Source: Acinetobacter sp. ANC 4910 (GTDB lineage: Bacteria > Pseudomonadota > Gammaproteobacteria > Pseudomonadales > Moraxellaceae). Taken from it: 64,000 nucleotides of DNA. Positions 41,381 through 51,060 of this stretch are shown here, piece after piece. The translations under genes and the position numbers were made by a program. Under the pieces are notes generated by a model. It was given only the letters and a program-made list of their open reading frames with translations, did no database searches and was not told where the DNA came from. Position 1 is the stretch's first letter, and each line of letters opens with the position of its first letter. The stretch is from assembly GCF_004331035.1 (NCBI RefSeq), contig NZ_SJNT01000006.1, forward strand, positions 163,376 to 227,375, read 5' to 3'.

Positions 41381-41863
41381 TTGAAACTTAGTCTTTCTCT
41401 ACAACAGTCGTTTCAGTCCCCAGAGTTGGTACTGAAACGCGCTTATATCAAAAAAATCGTGGAAACCAGCTTACGCCATATCGATACACAAAGTGACTGT
41501 GAAATAGGTATTGCCTGTGTCGACAATGCTGAAAGTCATAAATTAAATTTGGAATACCGCGGTAAAGACAAGCCAACCAATGTATTGTCTTTTCCAAGTG
41601 ACCTGCCAGATGAAATGGCACAAGTTCTTGATTCATTTCCGCTTGGTGATTTAGTGATTTGCATTCCTGTTGTGCTTTTAGAAGCGCAAGAGCAAAACAA
41701 AGCACCACTGACGCATTTCACGCATATGCTGGTACATGGCACTTTGCACTTAATGGGCTACGACCATGAAACCTCTGAAGCAGATGCTGAGGAAATGGAA
41801 GCTCTAGAAATCGAAATATTAGCAAAACTAGGTTTTGACAATCCCTATTTAGAACAAGATTAA
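41381..41863 (+). CDS. ybeY: Endoribonuclease YbeY (rRNA maturation factor)
   Basis: 160 residues. The zinc-binding motif H-x3-H-x5-H is present in [16 protein letters not shown], and the conserved [13 protein letters not shown] lies near residue 55. YbeY takes part in 16S rRNA 3' maturation and 70S quality control. The TTG start at 41381 has AAGGA seven bases upstream; like ybeZ it uses a rare start codon. An intrinsic terminator follows at 41875. Confidence 0.96.
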   Translation: MKLSLSLQQSFQSPELVLKRAYIKKIVETSLRHIDTQSDCEIGIACVDNAESHKLNLEYRGKDKPTNVLSFPSDLPDEMAQVLDSFPLGDLVICIPVVLLEAQEQNKAPLTHFTHMLVHGTLHLMGYDHETSEADAEEMEALEIEILAKLGFDNPYLEQD

Positions 41864-41874
41864 ATCAGAAAAAT

Positions 41875-41896
41875 GCGAGCTTCGGCTCGCTTTTTT
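41875..41896 (+). terminator. Intrinsic terminator of miaB-ybeZ-ybeY
   Basis: GCGAGC-TTCG-GCTCGC, a UUCG-capped stem, followed by six Ts, 12 bp after the ybeY stop. Confidence 0.92.
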
Positions 41897-41942
41897 ATGC
41901 ACTCCACAATGACAAATCTCAACGAGATACAACAGGATAGCT

Positions 41943-42260
41943 ATGAAATACGTGGTCATTTTTAAAGCCAAAATTAAAGCCTTAGATGAACAATATTCTC
42001 AAACGGCGCAGTTATTACGTGAAAAAGCACTGAGTCAGTTTAATTGTCAAAAGTTTGAAGCCATTTCCGAGCAAGACTTTGAAATTGCATTGTCTTACTG
42101 GGACTGCTTGGCAGACATTCAGGCATGGCATCTAGATGCAGAACACCAAGTGGCGCAGCAATTAGGCAAAGAACAATGGTATCAATCGTTTAGTGTAGAA
42201 ATTTGTAAGATTGAACGCCACTATTCTAACGCACCCCATTCCCAAGCAAACACTATTTAG
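41943..42260 (+). CDS. Antibiotic biosynthesis monooxygenase (ABM) domain protein
   Basis: 105 residues with the small ferredoxin-like ABM fold: VVIFKAKIK, then FEAISEQDFEIALSYWDCLADIQAWHLDAEH, and a final strand QSFSVEICKIER. The Y/W-x-S-x-x-x-I-x-x-W pattern is typical of ABM/YgiN-like proteins, which range from cofactor-free monooxygenases to haem-degrading enzymes. No catalytic residues can be assigned. It is a single gene after the ybeY terminator and convergent with the TonB-like gene. Confidence 0.75.
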   Translation: MKYVVIFKAKIKALDEQYSQTAQLLREKALSQFNCQKFEAISEQDFEIALSYWDCLADIQAWHLDAEHQVAQQLGKEQWYQSFSVEICKIERHYSNAPHSQANTI

Positions 42261-42302
42261 CCCACAGAAATGTGATGATGAGAATGGCGTTCTCCCTGCA
42301 AT

Positions 42303-43184
42303 TTAATGCACTTCAAACTCGGCTTCCGCAGGGTCAAAACGCCAAGTTCGAACAATGCGTAACTCAGAGATATCTTTCATATTACGATCAAATCCAGTAA
42401 ATGGCGCTGCTTTACGTACCGATGCTTTCGCTGCTTCATCGAGTAAGTCATGCCCAGAACTTTCAATTAAACGAATGGCCCGAATCCCGCCATTGCGGTT
42501 CAGAATCACCATCAAGCGAACTTCACCCGCTAAACGCTGTTGTTTTGCTTGCTCTGGATAATAACGGTTGCCGTAAAATTCCACTTTCTGTCTAAATTTT
42601 TCTAAATATGCCGCGGTAATATCTTGCTTGGCTTGAATACCATCGACCGTTTTAATTTTCTGTTGGCGGCTGAAATTTTGTTGGCGCTGTAAATATTGTG
42701 CTTCCAGACTCGCTACCATAGCGGCTTTGGCTTGGAACTGACTGTTTAATTCATCCATCGCCTTTTTCCGACGAGTTTGTTCAGCCTGCTTTTGCCAACT
42801 GAGCGTGGTCATCAAGACTTTTTCTTCAAAATTCAGTTCACGCTTTTGTTGAGTTTTTTGCAACGTTTCCATCTGCTTTTCGCCCGCACTTTGTTCCAAC
42901 ATCGGTGCTGGCATGTCACTCGATATCCGATGCGCTTCGCGGAATGTTCCCGAACCTTTCTGATCTGCTTGCGCCAGAAAGTCAGCCTGTTCAACCTTCT
43001 GTTCGCTCGGTCGTAACGTTACCGCAATTTCCTTCACTGCTGCATCCTGTTGCGTGGGCGCAGCAAATTCAATGGCTAAAACAGCAAGATGTAAGGCCAG
43101 CGCAAAGCCCACCGCAGTTGTAAAAATCGGGTCTTTCCACCACGCGCGCAATAAAGGCGTATAATTTATTTTATTCAGTATCAT
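42303..43184 (-). CDS. TonB-like energy transducer with coiled-coil linker
   Basis: About 293 residues from the ATG at 43184; a GTG 27 bases upstream is an alternative. One N-terminal membrane helix (TAVGFALALHLAVLAIEF) is followed by a charged helical region rich in Lys, Gln and Glu (about 110-200) instead of the usual Pro-rich spacer, then a TonB C-terminal domain (YYPEQAKQQRLAGEVRLMVILNRNGGIRAIRLIESSGHDLLDEAA). TonB proteins couple proton motive force, through ExbB/ExbD, to outer membrane receptors. Neither exbBD nor a receptor gene is nearby, so it may have a different partner. Confidence 0.82.
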   Translation of the reverse strand: MILNKINYTPLLRAWWKDPIFTTAVGFALALHLAVLAIEFAAPTQQDAAVKEIAVTLRPSEQKVEQADFLAQADQKGSGTFREAHRISSDMPAPMLEQSAGEKQMETLQKTQQKRELNFEEKVLMTTLSWQKQAEQTRRKKAMDELNSQFQAKAAMVASLEAQYLQRQQNFSRQQKIKTVDGIQAKQDITAAYLEKFRQKVEFYGNRYYPEQAKQQRLAGEVRLMVILNRNGGIRAIRLIESSGHDLLDEAAKASVRKAAPFTGFDRNMKDISELRIVRTWRFDPAEAEFEVH

Positions 43185-43414
43185 AACTAACCGACAAACT
43201 GCCTTCCCCACACTGCATATACAGTAAAATTTTGACTTGGTTGCTATTATGTTGATAAAAACCTGACGTTCATCAATACAACAGAATCACTGCCTTAAAA
43301 TACTGAAAATGGTGCAATTAATTTTGCTAAACTGCAAGATTGAATTTTTGTATTTTAAATACAATTCGGCAAAATTAATCAAAAGCCAGTAGATTCACTT
43401 GCTAGGATGCCTTT

Positions 43415-44098
43415 ATGCAAACGCTACTTTCCAATATTTCTAAACGGCTACATCAAGTGTACCAAAAAGCGGAAGGCTTTATTGAAGATGAACGTGAATT
43501 TCCACTCTCACAAGTCTTTTTAAATGCGACTTTCCAACGCTTTGTCACTGACAATGTAAAAATGCTGAAAGATTTGCATGCAGACCTACATGATGACTGG
43601 TTACGTCTCTATGCCACTTTAGAGTTTAAAGGGATTTATACTACCCTCTCTGTCGATCTAAAGCTGGTTCAAATGGAAATGAACAAAGATATTCAACTGA
43701 TTGTGTTCGAGCAAATTAGTGATACGCAGGTTATAGAAGCTAAATTCAAAAATGGGTTCCATAAAATGGGTTTTAATGCTGCCCTGTTTTTCTATCAAAA
43801 AATTCTGAATAAAGATCCTTTAGGCATGATTTTAGAAAAATTGAATGTGATTAAAGTAAAGGATGATTTATTACATTTAGATCTGAATCGTTGGCTAGGC
43901 AAAAAACGTTCAATTCTGGATACACTCAATAAGGTGCATGTCAATCATGCGGTTTTGCGCGAAGCTGAATTAGTGGTTTTAGGCAATGTCAATTTAGCCG
44001 CCTTATTTGGCAGAATGACTGAAGATGAAATTGAAGATTGGGCACATGAGGGAATTCCTGAAAACCACGTCACACCGATTAAACAAAAGCGCACATAA
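43415..44098 (+). CDS. Uncharacterised protein
   Basis: 227 residues without signal peptide or clear membrane helix. It begins with an amphipathic helix (NISKRLHQVYQKAEGFIEDE) and has a mixed alpha/beta body (YATLEFKGIYTTLSVDLKLV) with a lysine-rich C-terminus. I do not recognise the family. It lies alone, about 230 bp downstream of the divergent TonB-like start and before the DUF3108 gene in the same orientation. Confidence 0.7.
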   Translation: MQTLLSNISKRLHQVYQKAEGFIEDEREFPLSQVFLNATFQRFVTDNVKMLKDLHADLHDDWLRLYATLEFKGIYTTLSVDLKLVQMEMNKDIQLIVFEQISDTQVIEAKFKNGFHKMGFNAALFFYQKILNKDPLGMILEKLNVIKVKDDLLHLDLNRWLGKKRSILDTLNKVHVNHAVLREAELVVLGNVNLAALFGRMTEDEIEDWAHEGIPENHVTPIKQKRT

Positions 44099-44264
44099 GC
44101 ACAGATTTCATCGCTAACTTGGCGTGAAATACCAAGAAAAAAGGCTACAGGAAAGATACATTTTGCACAGAAAAGCAGATTTTATCTTCATAATGCTTAG
44201 GCATAATAAACGGGTGTAATTTTACAATACACTTATTTTAAACTTCACAGGAACACTTTCACTA

Positions 44265-44978
44265 ATGGCTAAAAATGTTTTGAAAACAATAGCAATGACT
44301 ACGGGTATTGCCTCTACATTGTTATTTACTGGCTTTTCCAGCCAAGCATTCGCCATGAGTCCCTTCCAAGCAAGTTATCAATTTAACTACAATGGCAAGA
44401 ACATGGGCTCGGCGACTCGTACCTTAAGCAACTCAGGAAATAACTGGACCTATGTTTTCGCAGCCAAAGCAGGTTCGATCGCTTCTGCTTCTGAAACCAG
44501 CCGTTTCGGTTTCAATGCTGGCAAAATTAGTTCCAATAGTTTCAGCCGAACCAGCAAAATTTTGGTGCATAACAACACCATGACTATCAACTTTAATCCA
44601 AATAGCAAAACCATTAACACCAAAAAAGATGATAAAGCACGTTCGTTTGCTTGGAAGGCTGGCGTACTGGATGAGCTCAATGCCGAATTGCAAATTCGTG
44701 AAGACTTGAAAGGTGTTGGCATGAAATCGACCTATCTGATTGCAGATGCAAAAGAAGTCGAAGCCCGCCAATTCATAAAACAAGGTTCTGAAAAAATTAA
44801 AACCTCTTATGGCACTTTCGATACCGTTAAAGTGGTGATGAAACACGATAAACCTGGTCGTGATACCATCTTCTGGTTAGCTCCTAAATTGGATTATCTT
44901 CCAGTGAAAGTGACCCATCAGGATGGGAAATCATCTTATGGTTTATTGCTGACTGGATATAAAGGATCCACGAAGTAA
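44265..44978 (+). CDS. DUF3108 domain-containing secreted protein
   Basis: 237 residues with a signal peptide ending AFA (about 30). The mature part has the DUF3108 pattern: PFQASYQFNYNGKNMGSATRTL, a middle LQIREDLKGVG, and EKIKTSYGTFDTVKVVMKHDKPGRDTIFWLAPKLDYLPVKVTHQDG. These periplasmic beta-rich proteins are uncharacterised, with suggestions of a lipoprotein-carrier-like fold. xpt lies just downstream but has its own promoter. Confidence 0.85.
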   Translation: MAKNVLKTIAMTTGIASTLLFTGFSSQAFAMSPFQASYQFNYNGKNMGSATRTLSNSGNNWTYVFAAKAGSIASASETSRFGFNAGKISSNSFSRTSKILVHNNTMTINFNPNSKTINTKKDDKARSFAWKAGVLDELNAELQIREDLKGVGMKSTYLIADAKEVEARQFIKQGSEKIKTSYGTFDTVKVVMKHDKPGRDTIFWLAPKLDYLPVKVTHQDGKSSYGLLLTGYKGSTK

Positions 44979-44998
44979 TTCATTTTGACGATTTTTAC

Positions 44999-45644
<646 letters not shown>

Positions 45645-45661
45645 GTTCAAATCCTGTATTT

Positions 45662-45686
45662 AAAGAGCGCTTAAGCGCTCTTTTTT
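45662..45686 (+). terminator. Intrinsic terminator of xpt
   Basis: AAAGAGCGC-TTAA-GCGCTCTTT stem followed by Ts, 18 bp after the xpt stop. Confidence 0.9.
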
Positions 45687-45924
45687 ATTGGTCTATTCCT
45701 GATGTTCTAAATACTCACGTCACTTTTGTCCTGATCAGTTTGATATTTTTTTAGAAAAACTCAGAAAAAATGCTTAGTATGTAAGTGTAAGTACATGTAT
45801 TGTCTGATGTATTCAAACTAAATTACCATTGAAATGCGACTACAGAATCACTGATTTCATCAACAATTCAACTCCAATAAGTATACCGCTTCAACTGACC
45901 ATTGAATTTAGAGAATATCTGGCA

Positions 45925-46986
45925 ATGAACAACAATACTGCTGAACGGGTTTATCCCCCAAATCAACTGAAGCCACTAAATGAAAGTGATTGCATTCAAC
46001 TTCCAATCAACTTCATTCATGATCTTGCACAAGCAGATTGCTTACGAAGTCTTTTAGACAAAATTGCCTGCTGGCTTTCTCAGGTCTTTCAAGCTGAACG
46101 TGTCAGTATTACCCTGTATGATCGACCTAATTTTCTCAAACTGTACTCCATATCGGGCAATCAGGCGATTCCTCTTGATTTTAAACTGCCCATTCAAAAT
46201 ACCTTTGTTGGGCGCGTTTTTAGTACTGCCACACTCCGTATTTGTGATGATGTAACTTTATTTGAAGAATTGGATTGTCAAATGCTGGCTCAAAATGGCA
46301 TGGGATCATGCATGGATGTGCCTTTAATACATAATGGAAACTGCTTGGGTACATTAAACGTTGCCGACCACGCCAAGTTTCATTACACCGAGCAACAGGC
46401 CATCTTCTTACAATGTTTGGCAAACTGGATTGCGTTAAACATTAAATTGCACTTACAGGTGCAGGAAATGCAAAAACTCACCTCGACCGATGAATTAACT
46501 GGCACTTTTAATCGACGCATGTTTACACAACAAAGCAATCACAACATGTCGCTCTTTTCTAATGCCAACACGCCCTTTAGTATGGGTATCCTCGATATTG
46601 ACTATTTCAAAACTTTAAATGATTTTTATGGTCATCAAGCTGGTGATTATGTGCTCCAGCAGATGTGTGAATGCATTCAAACTTATTTAAGTGAGCATGA
46701 TTTTCTTGCACGAATTGGGGGAGAAGAATTTGCCATTATCTTACCAACCCACTCTGCCAAAGACGCCATCAAGCGCTTTAAACAAATACGTGCGGCAATT
46801 GAAGATCTGAAAATTCCGTATCTAGAAGAAATCATCTGTTTTACCGTTAGTATTGGGGTCGCTGAAGCACACGCTACAGACTTGAGTGCGGAAACGGTAT
46901 TGAAACGTGCCGACAAAGCTTTGTCTCAAGCCAAGCAAGCAGGACGCAATCGGGTTCATTTAGACATGCCTATTTATAAAATATAA
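45925..46986 (+). CDS. GAF-domain diguanylate cyclase
   Basis: About 353 residues from the ATG at 45925; an upstream in-frame TTG at 45829 would add 32 residues and cannot be excluded. A GAF sensor domain spans about 35-185 (VSITLYDRPNF, GRVFSTATLRICDD, GSCMDVPLIHNGNCLGTLNVAD). The GGDEF domain follows, with LTGTFNRRMF, DIDYFKTLNDFYGHQAGDYVL and the active-site motif GGEEF. It should make cyclic di-GMP. The inhibitory I-site position reads SEHD instead of RxxD, so product feedback is probably absent. No membrane anchor, so a cytoplasmic sensor. Confidence 0.9.
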   Translation: MNNNTAERVYPPNQLKPLNESDCIQLPINFIHDLAQADCLRSLLDKIACWLSQVFQAERVSITLYDRPNFLKLYSISGNQAIPLDFKLPIQNTFVGRVFSTATLRICDDVTLFEELDCQMLAQNGMGSCMDVPLIHNGNCLGTLNVADHAKFHYTEQQAIFLQCLANWIALNIKLHLQVQEMQKLTSTDELTGTFNRRMFTQQSNHNMSLFSNANTPFSMGILDIDYFKTLNDFYGHQAGDYVLQQMCECIQTYLSEHDFLARIGGEEFAIILPTHSAKDAIKRFKQIRAAIEDLKIPYLEEIICFTVSIGVAEAHATDLSAETVLKRADKALSQAKQAGRNRVHLDMPIYKI

Positions 46987-47237
46987 ACATCAAGATGAAA
47001 TAGAATATACGTATCTGTGCTTCATATTTACTTCACAATGATATGTAGAAGGACAAGCTGTTTACAACTCAATTAAACACATGACTGTTCTTTTTCGCTA
47101 GAATTCACTCTAGATTTACGGACTTAGCGAATTCATCCAAGTCGAAGCAGCACATGGTGGTTCTGCTCACACGTAAATCTTGACAAAAATTGCTGTATCT
47201 CGTGATTGAGTTTACGGCACGCAAAGGCAAATCATCT

Positions 47238-47606
47238 ATGGAAAATACGATTCTCTGTCCTAAATGTGGTTCAAGTGAAGTTGAAAAACGCGACCATGAC
47301 CAACACCTGAAAAAAGCCAGTGGGATTTTACTGGGTTCTGCAGGCGTTGCAGCAGGAACTGTGGGTGGCGCTGCCACTGGAGCATCAACAGGTGCCGCGA
47401 TTGGAGCTGTAGCTGGGCCACTGGGCGTTATTGTGGGCGGTACAATAGGCACTTTTATTGGTGGAATTAGTGTTGGAATTACAGGAGGCTTTCTAGGCAA
47501 TTATTTTGGCAAGAAAGCAGGTATTGTGATGGATAAGAATATTTTTCTCGATTACAAATGCTCAAAATGTAATTATCGCTTTAAGCAAAAAATTGAGAAA
47601 TCATAA
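47238..47606 (+). CDS. Zinc-ribbon protein with glycine-zipper membrane segment
   Basis: 122 residues from the ATG at 47238, with AAGG upstream; an earlier TTG start is less likely. An N-terminal half-ribbon (LCPKCGSSEVEK) and a C-terminal half-ribbon (YKCSKCNYRFKQK) flank a long Gly/Ala-rich hydrophobic stretch (about 30-95, GSAGVAAGTVGGAATGASTG, then GTIGTFIGGISVGITGG) of glycine-zipper type. The two CxxC pairs could form one zinc site if the hydrophobic hairpin brings the ends together. Function unknown. Confidence 0.75.
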   Translation: MENTILCPKCGSSEVEKRDHDQHLKKASGILLGSAGVAAGTVGGAATGASTGAAIGAVAGPLGVIVGGTIGTFIGGISVGITGGFLGNYFGKKAGIVMDKNIFLDYKCSKCNYRFKQKIEKS

Positions 47607-47633
47607 GCCTGTACTGGCTTAGATTTAAAAACA

Positions 47634-47664
47634 AAAGGTCAACATCATCTTGATGCTGACCTTT
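47634..47664. terminator. Bidirectional hairpin terminator
   Basis: AAAGGTCAACATCA and TGATGCTGACCTTT form a 14-bp stem with one mismatch between the zinc-ribbon gene and convergent wrbA. Confidence 0.75.
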
Positions 47665-47668
47665 CAAG

Positions 47669-48271
47669 TTAAACCAGCGGAGTCTGCAACTTTTGTACGA
47701 TGGTGGCTAAACGGCGCCCTTGTTCCGTACAGAGCACTTTTTCATCTTGACTCAACTGCTGATCATGGCGTGGGCCACTCACATGACTTGCACCATAAGG
47801 TGTTCCACCTGTTTTGGTATTCGATAATGCGGCTTGTGCATTGGTTAATCCCATCACCATCATGCCATGATGAAATAATGGAGGAAGCATCGTTAATAAG
47901 GTACTTTCCTGTCCGCCATGCATTGAACCTGACGCGGTAAAAACACAGGCTGGCTTATTATGCAAAGCACCGTTTAACCACAAACTGGTGGTTTGATCCC
48001 AAAAATATTTCATTTCTGATGCCATATTGCCAAAACGTGTGGGTGAACCTAAAGCTAAACCCGAACAATACTGCAAATCTTCTAAAGTACAATAAATATC
48101 CCCTTCAGCAGGAATACTTGCAGCCGCTTCCGTCACGACTGTAGCCAAATTAGGCACAGTACGAATCTTGACAGCCATCCCTGTCGACTCGATGCCATTG
48201 GCAATTAAATGCGCCATTTCTTTGGTAGAGCCATATTTGCTGTAATATAAAACAAGGACATAAGGTTGCAT
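47669..48271 (-). CDS. wrbA: NAD(P)H:quinone oxidoreductase WrbA
   Basis: 200 residues, the WrbA length. The flavodoxin-like FMN phosphate loop is YYSKYGSTKEMA near residues 9-20. The WrbA-specific GSPTRFGNMASEMKYFWDQT and FTASGSMHGGQESTLLTMLPPLFHHGM, which shape the flavin and quinone site, are intact. It reduces quinones by two electrons to limit oxidative stress; the enzyme is a cytoplasmic tetramer. Single gene, sharing a terminator region with its convergent neighbour. Confidence 0.96.
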   Translation of the reverse strand: MQPYVLVLYYSKYGSTKEMAHLIANGIESTGMAVKIRTVPNLATVVTEAAASIPAEGDIYCTLEDLQYCSGLALGSPTRFGNMASEMKYFWDQTTSLWLNGALHNKPACVFTASGSMHGGQESTLLTMLPPLFHHGMMVMGLTNAQAALSNTKTGGTPYGASHVSGPRHDQQLSQDEKVLCTEQGRRLATIVQKLQTPLV

Positions 48272-48383
48272 GACATTTATGATCTAAGCTAAAAATGAAA
48301 ACTATACGGTATTTTGCCGACTTTTTGGTTAAGCTTGTGCTTGAAAATTATATAAAATGATCAAAAATTGAGACTAGAAACGC

Positions 48384-49634
48384 ATGATAGAAAAGTATTT
48401 AGTAAGACTGCCTTTTTACAGCAAAACTTGGTTTCAGTTTGTTTTATTTGTCCTTCGACGTTTTGAAGCAGACCGATGCCGCGAACAAGCAGGTTCTTTA
48501 ACCTATACCACACTGTTTGCGGTGGTTCCGATGTTAACCGTATTTTTAGTGATTATTTCTTCAATTAAAGCTCTAGAGCCTGCGCGACAACAGCTACAGC
48601 AGTTGATTTATAGTAATTTTTTACCAAAAACCACCATCGCTTTTGACAAAGTACTGACCGCATTTACTGATAAATCCAATAATTTGACCATCATCGGGAT
48701 ACTATTTCTGTTTGTGACTACCGTCATGATGCTCACCAGTATTGAAAATGTGTTTAATCGTATTTGGCGTGTTCGGGAAAAACGTGGTGGTATGATTGGC
48801 TTTATGCGCTATTGGACCATTATTTCTTTAGGTCCAATTATACTGGGCAGTGCATTTGTCCTATCTTCTACCGTAGCGTCCATGAATCTGCTGAGTAGCC
48901 ATTTGGCAGGCTATGAAGTCGATGGTGCCTTCCTGCTCTGGGTCATCTCCTTTACGCTCTCAATTCTAGGTTTTTTTATTTTATATTGGACCATTCCCAA
49001 TCGTAGCGTTCCAATTAAAGCTGCCCTCTTTGCAGGCATATTCAGCGCCAGTATTTTTGAATTATTAAAAAACCTATTTGGTTACATCATGTCTAATTTC
49101 ACCAGTTATGAAATTATCTATGGTGCATTTGCTGCGCTCCCTATTTTCCTGTTATGGATTTTTCTGTCTTGGAATATTGTGCTGCTTGGCGTCGAAATTA
49201 GTTATGCACTGACCGCTTTCTATACAGGAAAAGAACAACGGCGCCATCCTGTGATTATGCTGTTGGATATCCTGCAACTTTTCCATATCAAGCAACAAAG
49301 TGGTGAAAGCATGTCCGACAAAGAAGCGCTGGATGTTTTAGGTCGGGAAGAAATTGGGCACTGGCCAAGCTATGTTTTATTATTAGAGCAGCAAAATTTA
49401 GTGAAACGTACCGATAACAATGAATATGTGTTAGTCCGTAATTTAACGCAGGTCGATTTTTGGAGTTTTTATAAATCACTTCCCTATCCTCTGCCACGCC
49501 GTCCCGACGTTAAAAATATTCATACCGATGACCATGAGTGGATGCAGCGGATTGGTCCTATGTTTGAAGAAGCGGATGATTATCTGGCAGCCAAACTCTC
49601 TCTACCCCTAGCAAGCATTTTTGAGCAGCGCTAA
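48384..49634 (+). CDS. YihY/BrkB-family inner membrane protein
   Basis: 416 residues. The N-terminal part shows the YihY/UPF0761 signature DRCREQAGSLTYTTLFAVVPM (about 33-53), with six hydrophobic helices to about residue 285 (LGPIILGSAFVLSSTVAS, ALPIFLLWIFLSWNIVLLGVE). A soluble C-terminal part of about 120 residues resembles a winged helix (KEALDVLGREEIGHWPSYVLLLEQQNLVKR). Family members were once called ribonuclease BN by mistake; the function is unresolved. Confidence 0.92.
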   Translation: MIEKYLVRLPFYSKTWFQFVLFVLRRFEADRCREQAGSLTYTTLFAVVPMLTVFLVIISSIKALEPARQQLQQLIYSNFLPKTTIAFDKVLTAFTDKSNNLTIIGILFLFVTTVMMLTSIENVFNRIWRVREKRGGMIGFMRYWTIISLGPIILGSAFVLSSTVASMNLLSSHLAGYEVDGAFLLWVISFTLSILGFFILYWTIPNRSVPIKAALFAGIFSASIFELLKNLFGYIMSNFTSYEIIYGAFAALPIFLLWIFLSWNIVLLGVEISYALTAFYTGKEQRRHPVIMLLDILQLFHIKQQSGESMSDKEALDVLGREEIGHWPSYVLLLEQQNLVKRTDNNEYVLVRNLTQVDFWSFYKSLPYPLPRRPDVKNIHTDDHEWMQRIGPMFEEADDYLAAKLSLPLASIFEQR

Positions 49635-49650
49635 ACCTATTTCAACACCG

Positions 49651-49676
49651 GGAGATGGAATATAGTCCATCTCCTT
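49651..49676 (+). terminator. Possible terminator after the YihY-like gene
   Basis: GGAGATGGA / TCCATCTCC, a perfect 9-bp stem with a 6-base loop, 16 bp after the stop. The following T-tract is short, so termination efficiency is uncertain. Confidence 0.6.
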
Positions 49677-49902
49677 AAATTAAGACCATGCAGTCGTGTC
49701 ATTTTTTTATTTTAACAATAAGTTCCAGCAGCAAAATCTGTCGTTGAATGATTTTAATTATCTAAATTTCACGCTACAAAACGATTAAAAAAACAGCTAA
49801 AATTAGCATTAGACCAAACGATAAAATCATCTAAAAGTATAATTTAACCAATAATATCCACAAGCAATGCTTTTGTTTGCGTGATTCAATCGAGAATTCG
49901 CT

Positions 49903-51060
49903 ATGACAGACAAAAAAGAAACACCCACTATCATTATTGATGACAAACCCGAACAGAAACAGTTTGAGAACCTCAAAGAAAAGCTACGCTACCAGCAAGC
50001 AGTACGTGAAAATTCAAGGAAAATCGACCACAAACAGGTGCGTCTCAATATTCAGACCGATGCGCTTCCGAGTAAAACCTTTTTCATTATGAATGCACTC
50101 GCTGCGATTATTGCAGCCTATGGCCTGCTGAGTGACTCCACTGCCGTGGTCATTGGTGCAATGCTGGTTGCCATGATGCTCGGACCAATTTCAGGTATTT
50201 CTTTAGCCTTAATTGATAGCCGCTGGATTTTATTTCGAACAGCCCTACAAACCTTGGTTTTAGGTATTCTGATGATTTATGGGATTGGATTTCTACTCGG
50301 TATTCTATATCCCAATATCAGCATTACCAATGAAATTTTGGCACGCACACATCCTAACTCTTTGGATCTGATGATTGCCCTTGCAGGAGGGGCCGCAGGT
50401 GCATTTGCATCAGTTTCTCCCCGCCTGTCTGTCGCCGTGGTCGGGGTTGCCGTCGCAACTGCTTTGGTTCCCCCTTTAGTTGCCAGTGGTATTTTATTAT
50501 CTCGTGCTGAATTTCGGCTCTCTGCCAATGCCTTCTTGCTCACTTTTACCAATATTATTGCTATTCAAGTCAGTTCTGCGATGGTACTTTGGATTGCTGG
50601 ATTCCGACGTGGCTCGAATGAAGAAGTTTCTAGCAAATACCTAGAGTTCATCAAACGTAATGGGGTCAGCCTCGTTATTCTTTTAACCCTCGCTATTTAT
50701 CTCAGTTTCAATTTATTTTATACCGTTCATAATGAACTGTATAAATCTAAAATTACTGATCAACTCAGCCAAACGTTAAACAATGAAACCAATATTATTG
50801 ATACCGTTGAGTTTGATCCACACCCTAACTTTACGCTTGCACGTGTCTTTATTCGTGGTGTTACGCCTCCTTCAACCCAGCAAATTGATGAGTTAAACCG
50901 TACACTTGACGCAGACCGGAATGGTCATCCCACTTATGTGCAAATTCGATTTATCCCAATTCAAATTCTTCAAACCCAACCTACGAAAATCGTTCCTTTA
51001 AATCCAATAACAACAGAACAACCAACCATTAAAATACTCAAACAACAGGATCCCTCATGA
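49903..51060 (+). CDS. DUF389 (TIGR00341) membrane protein
   Basis: 385 residues. A charged, soluble N-terminus (about 1-55) is followed by the DUF389 membrane domain with ALAAIIAAYGLLSDSTAVVIGAMLVAMMLGPI (about 65-97) and GAAGAFASVSPRLSVAVVGVAVATALVPPLVASG. The soluble C-terminal part has the pattern FTLARVFIRGVTPPSTQQIDELNRTL. Function of the family is unknown. The stop overlaps the next gene's ATG in ATGA, so its synthesis is coupled to the secreted Ntn hydrolase. Confidence 0.9.
   Translation: MTDKKETPTIIIDDKPEQKQFENLKEKLRYQQAVRENSRKIDHKQVRLNIQTDALPSKTFFIMNALAAIIAAYGLLSDSTAVVIGAMLVAMMLGPISGISLALIDSRWILFRTALQTLVLGILMIYGIGFLLGILYPNISITNEILARTHPNSLDLMIALAGGAAGAFASVSPRLSVAVVGVAVATALVPPLVASGILLSRAEFRLSANAFLLTFTNIIAIQVSSAMVLWIAGFRRGSNEEVSSKYLEFIKRNGVSLVILLTLAIYLSFNLFYTVHNELYKSKITDQLSQTLNNETNIIDTVEFDPHPNFTLARVFIRGVTPPSTQQIDELNRTLDADRNGHPTYVQIRFIPIQILQTQPTKIVPLNPITTEQPTIKILKQQDPS

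Noticed and set aside
48384..49634. Ribonuclease BN function for the YihY-like protein
   Set aside because: The old assignment of this membrane family as RNase BN is known to be wrong; the true RNase BN is an unrelated ElaC-type protein.
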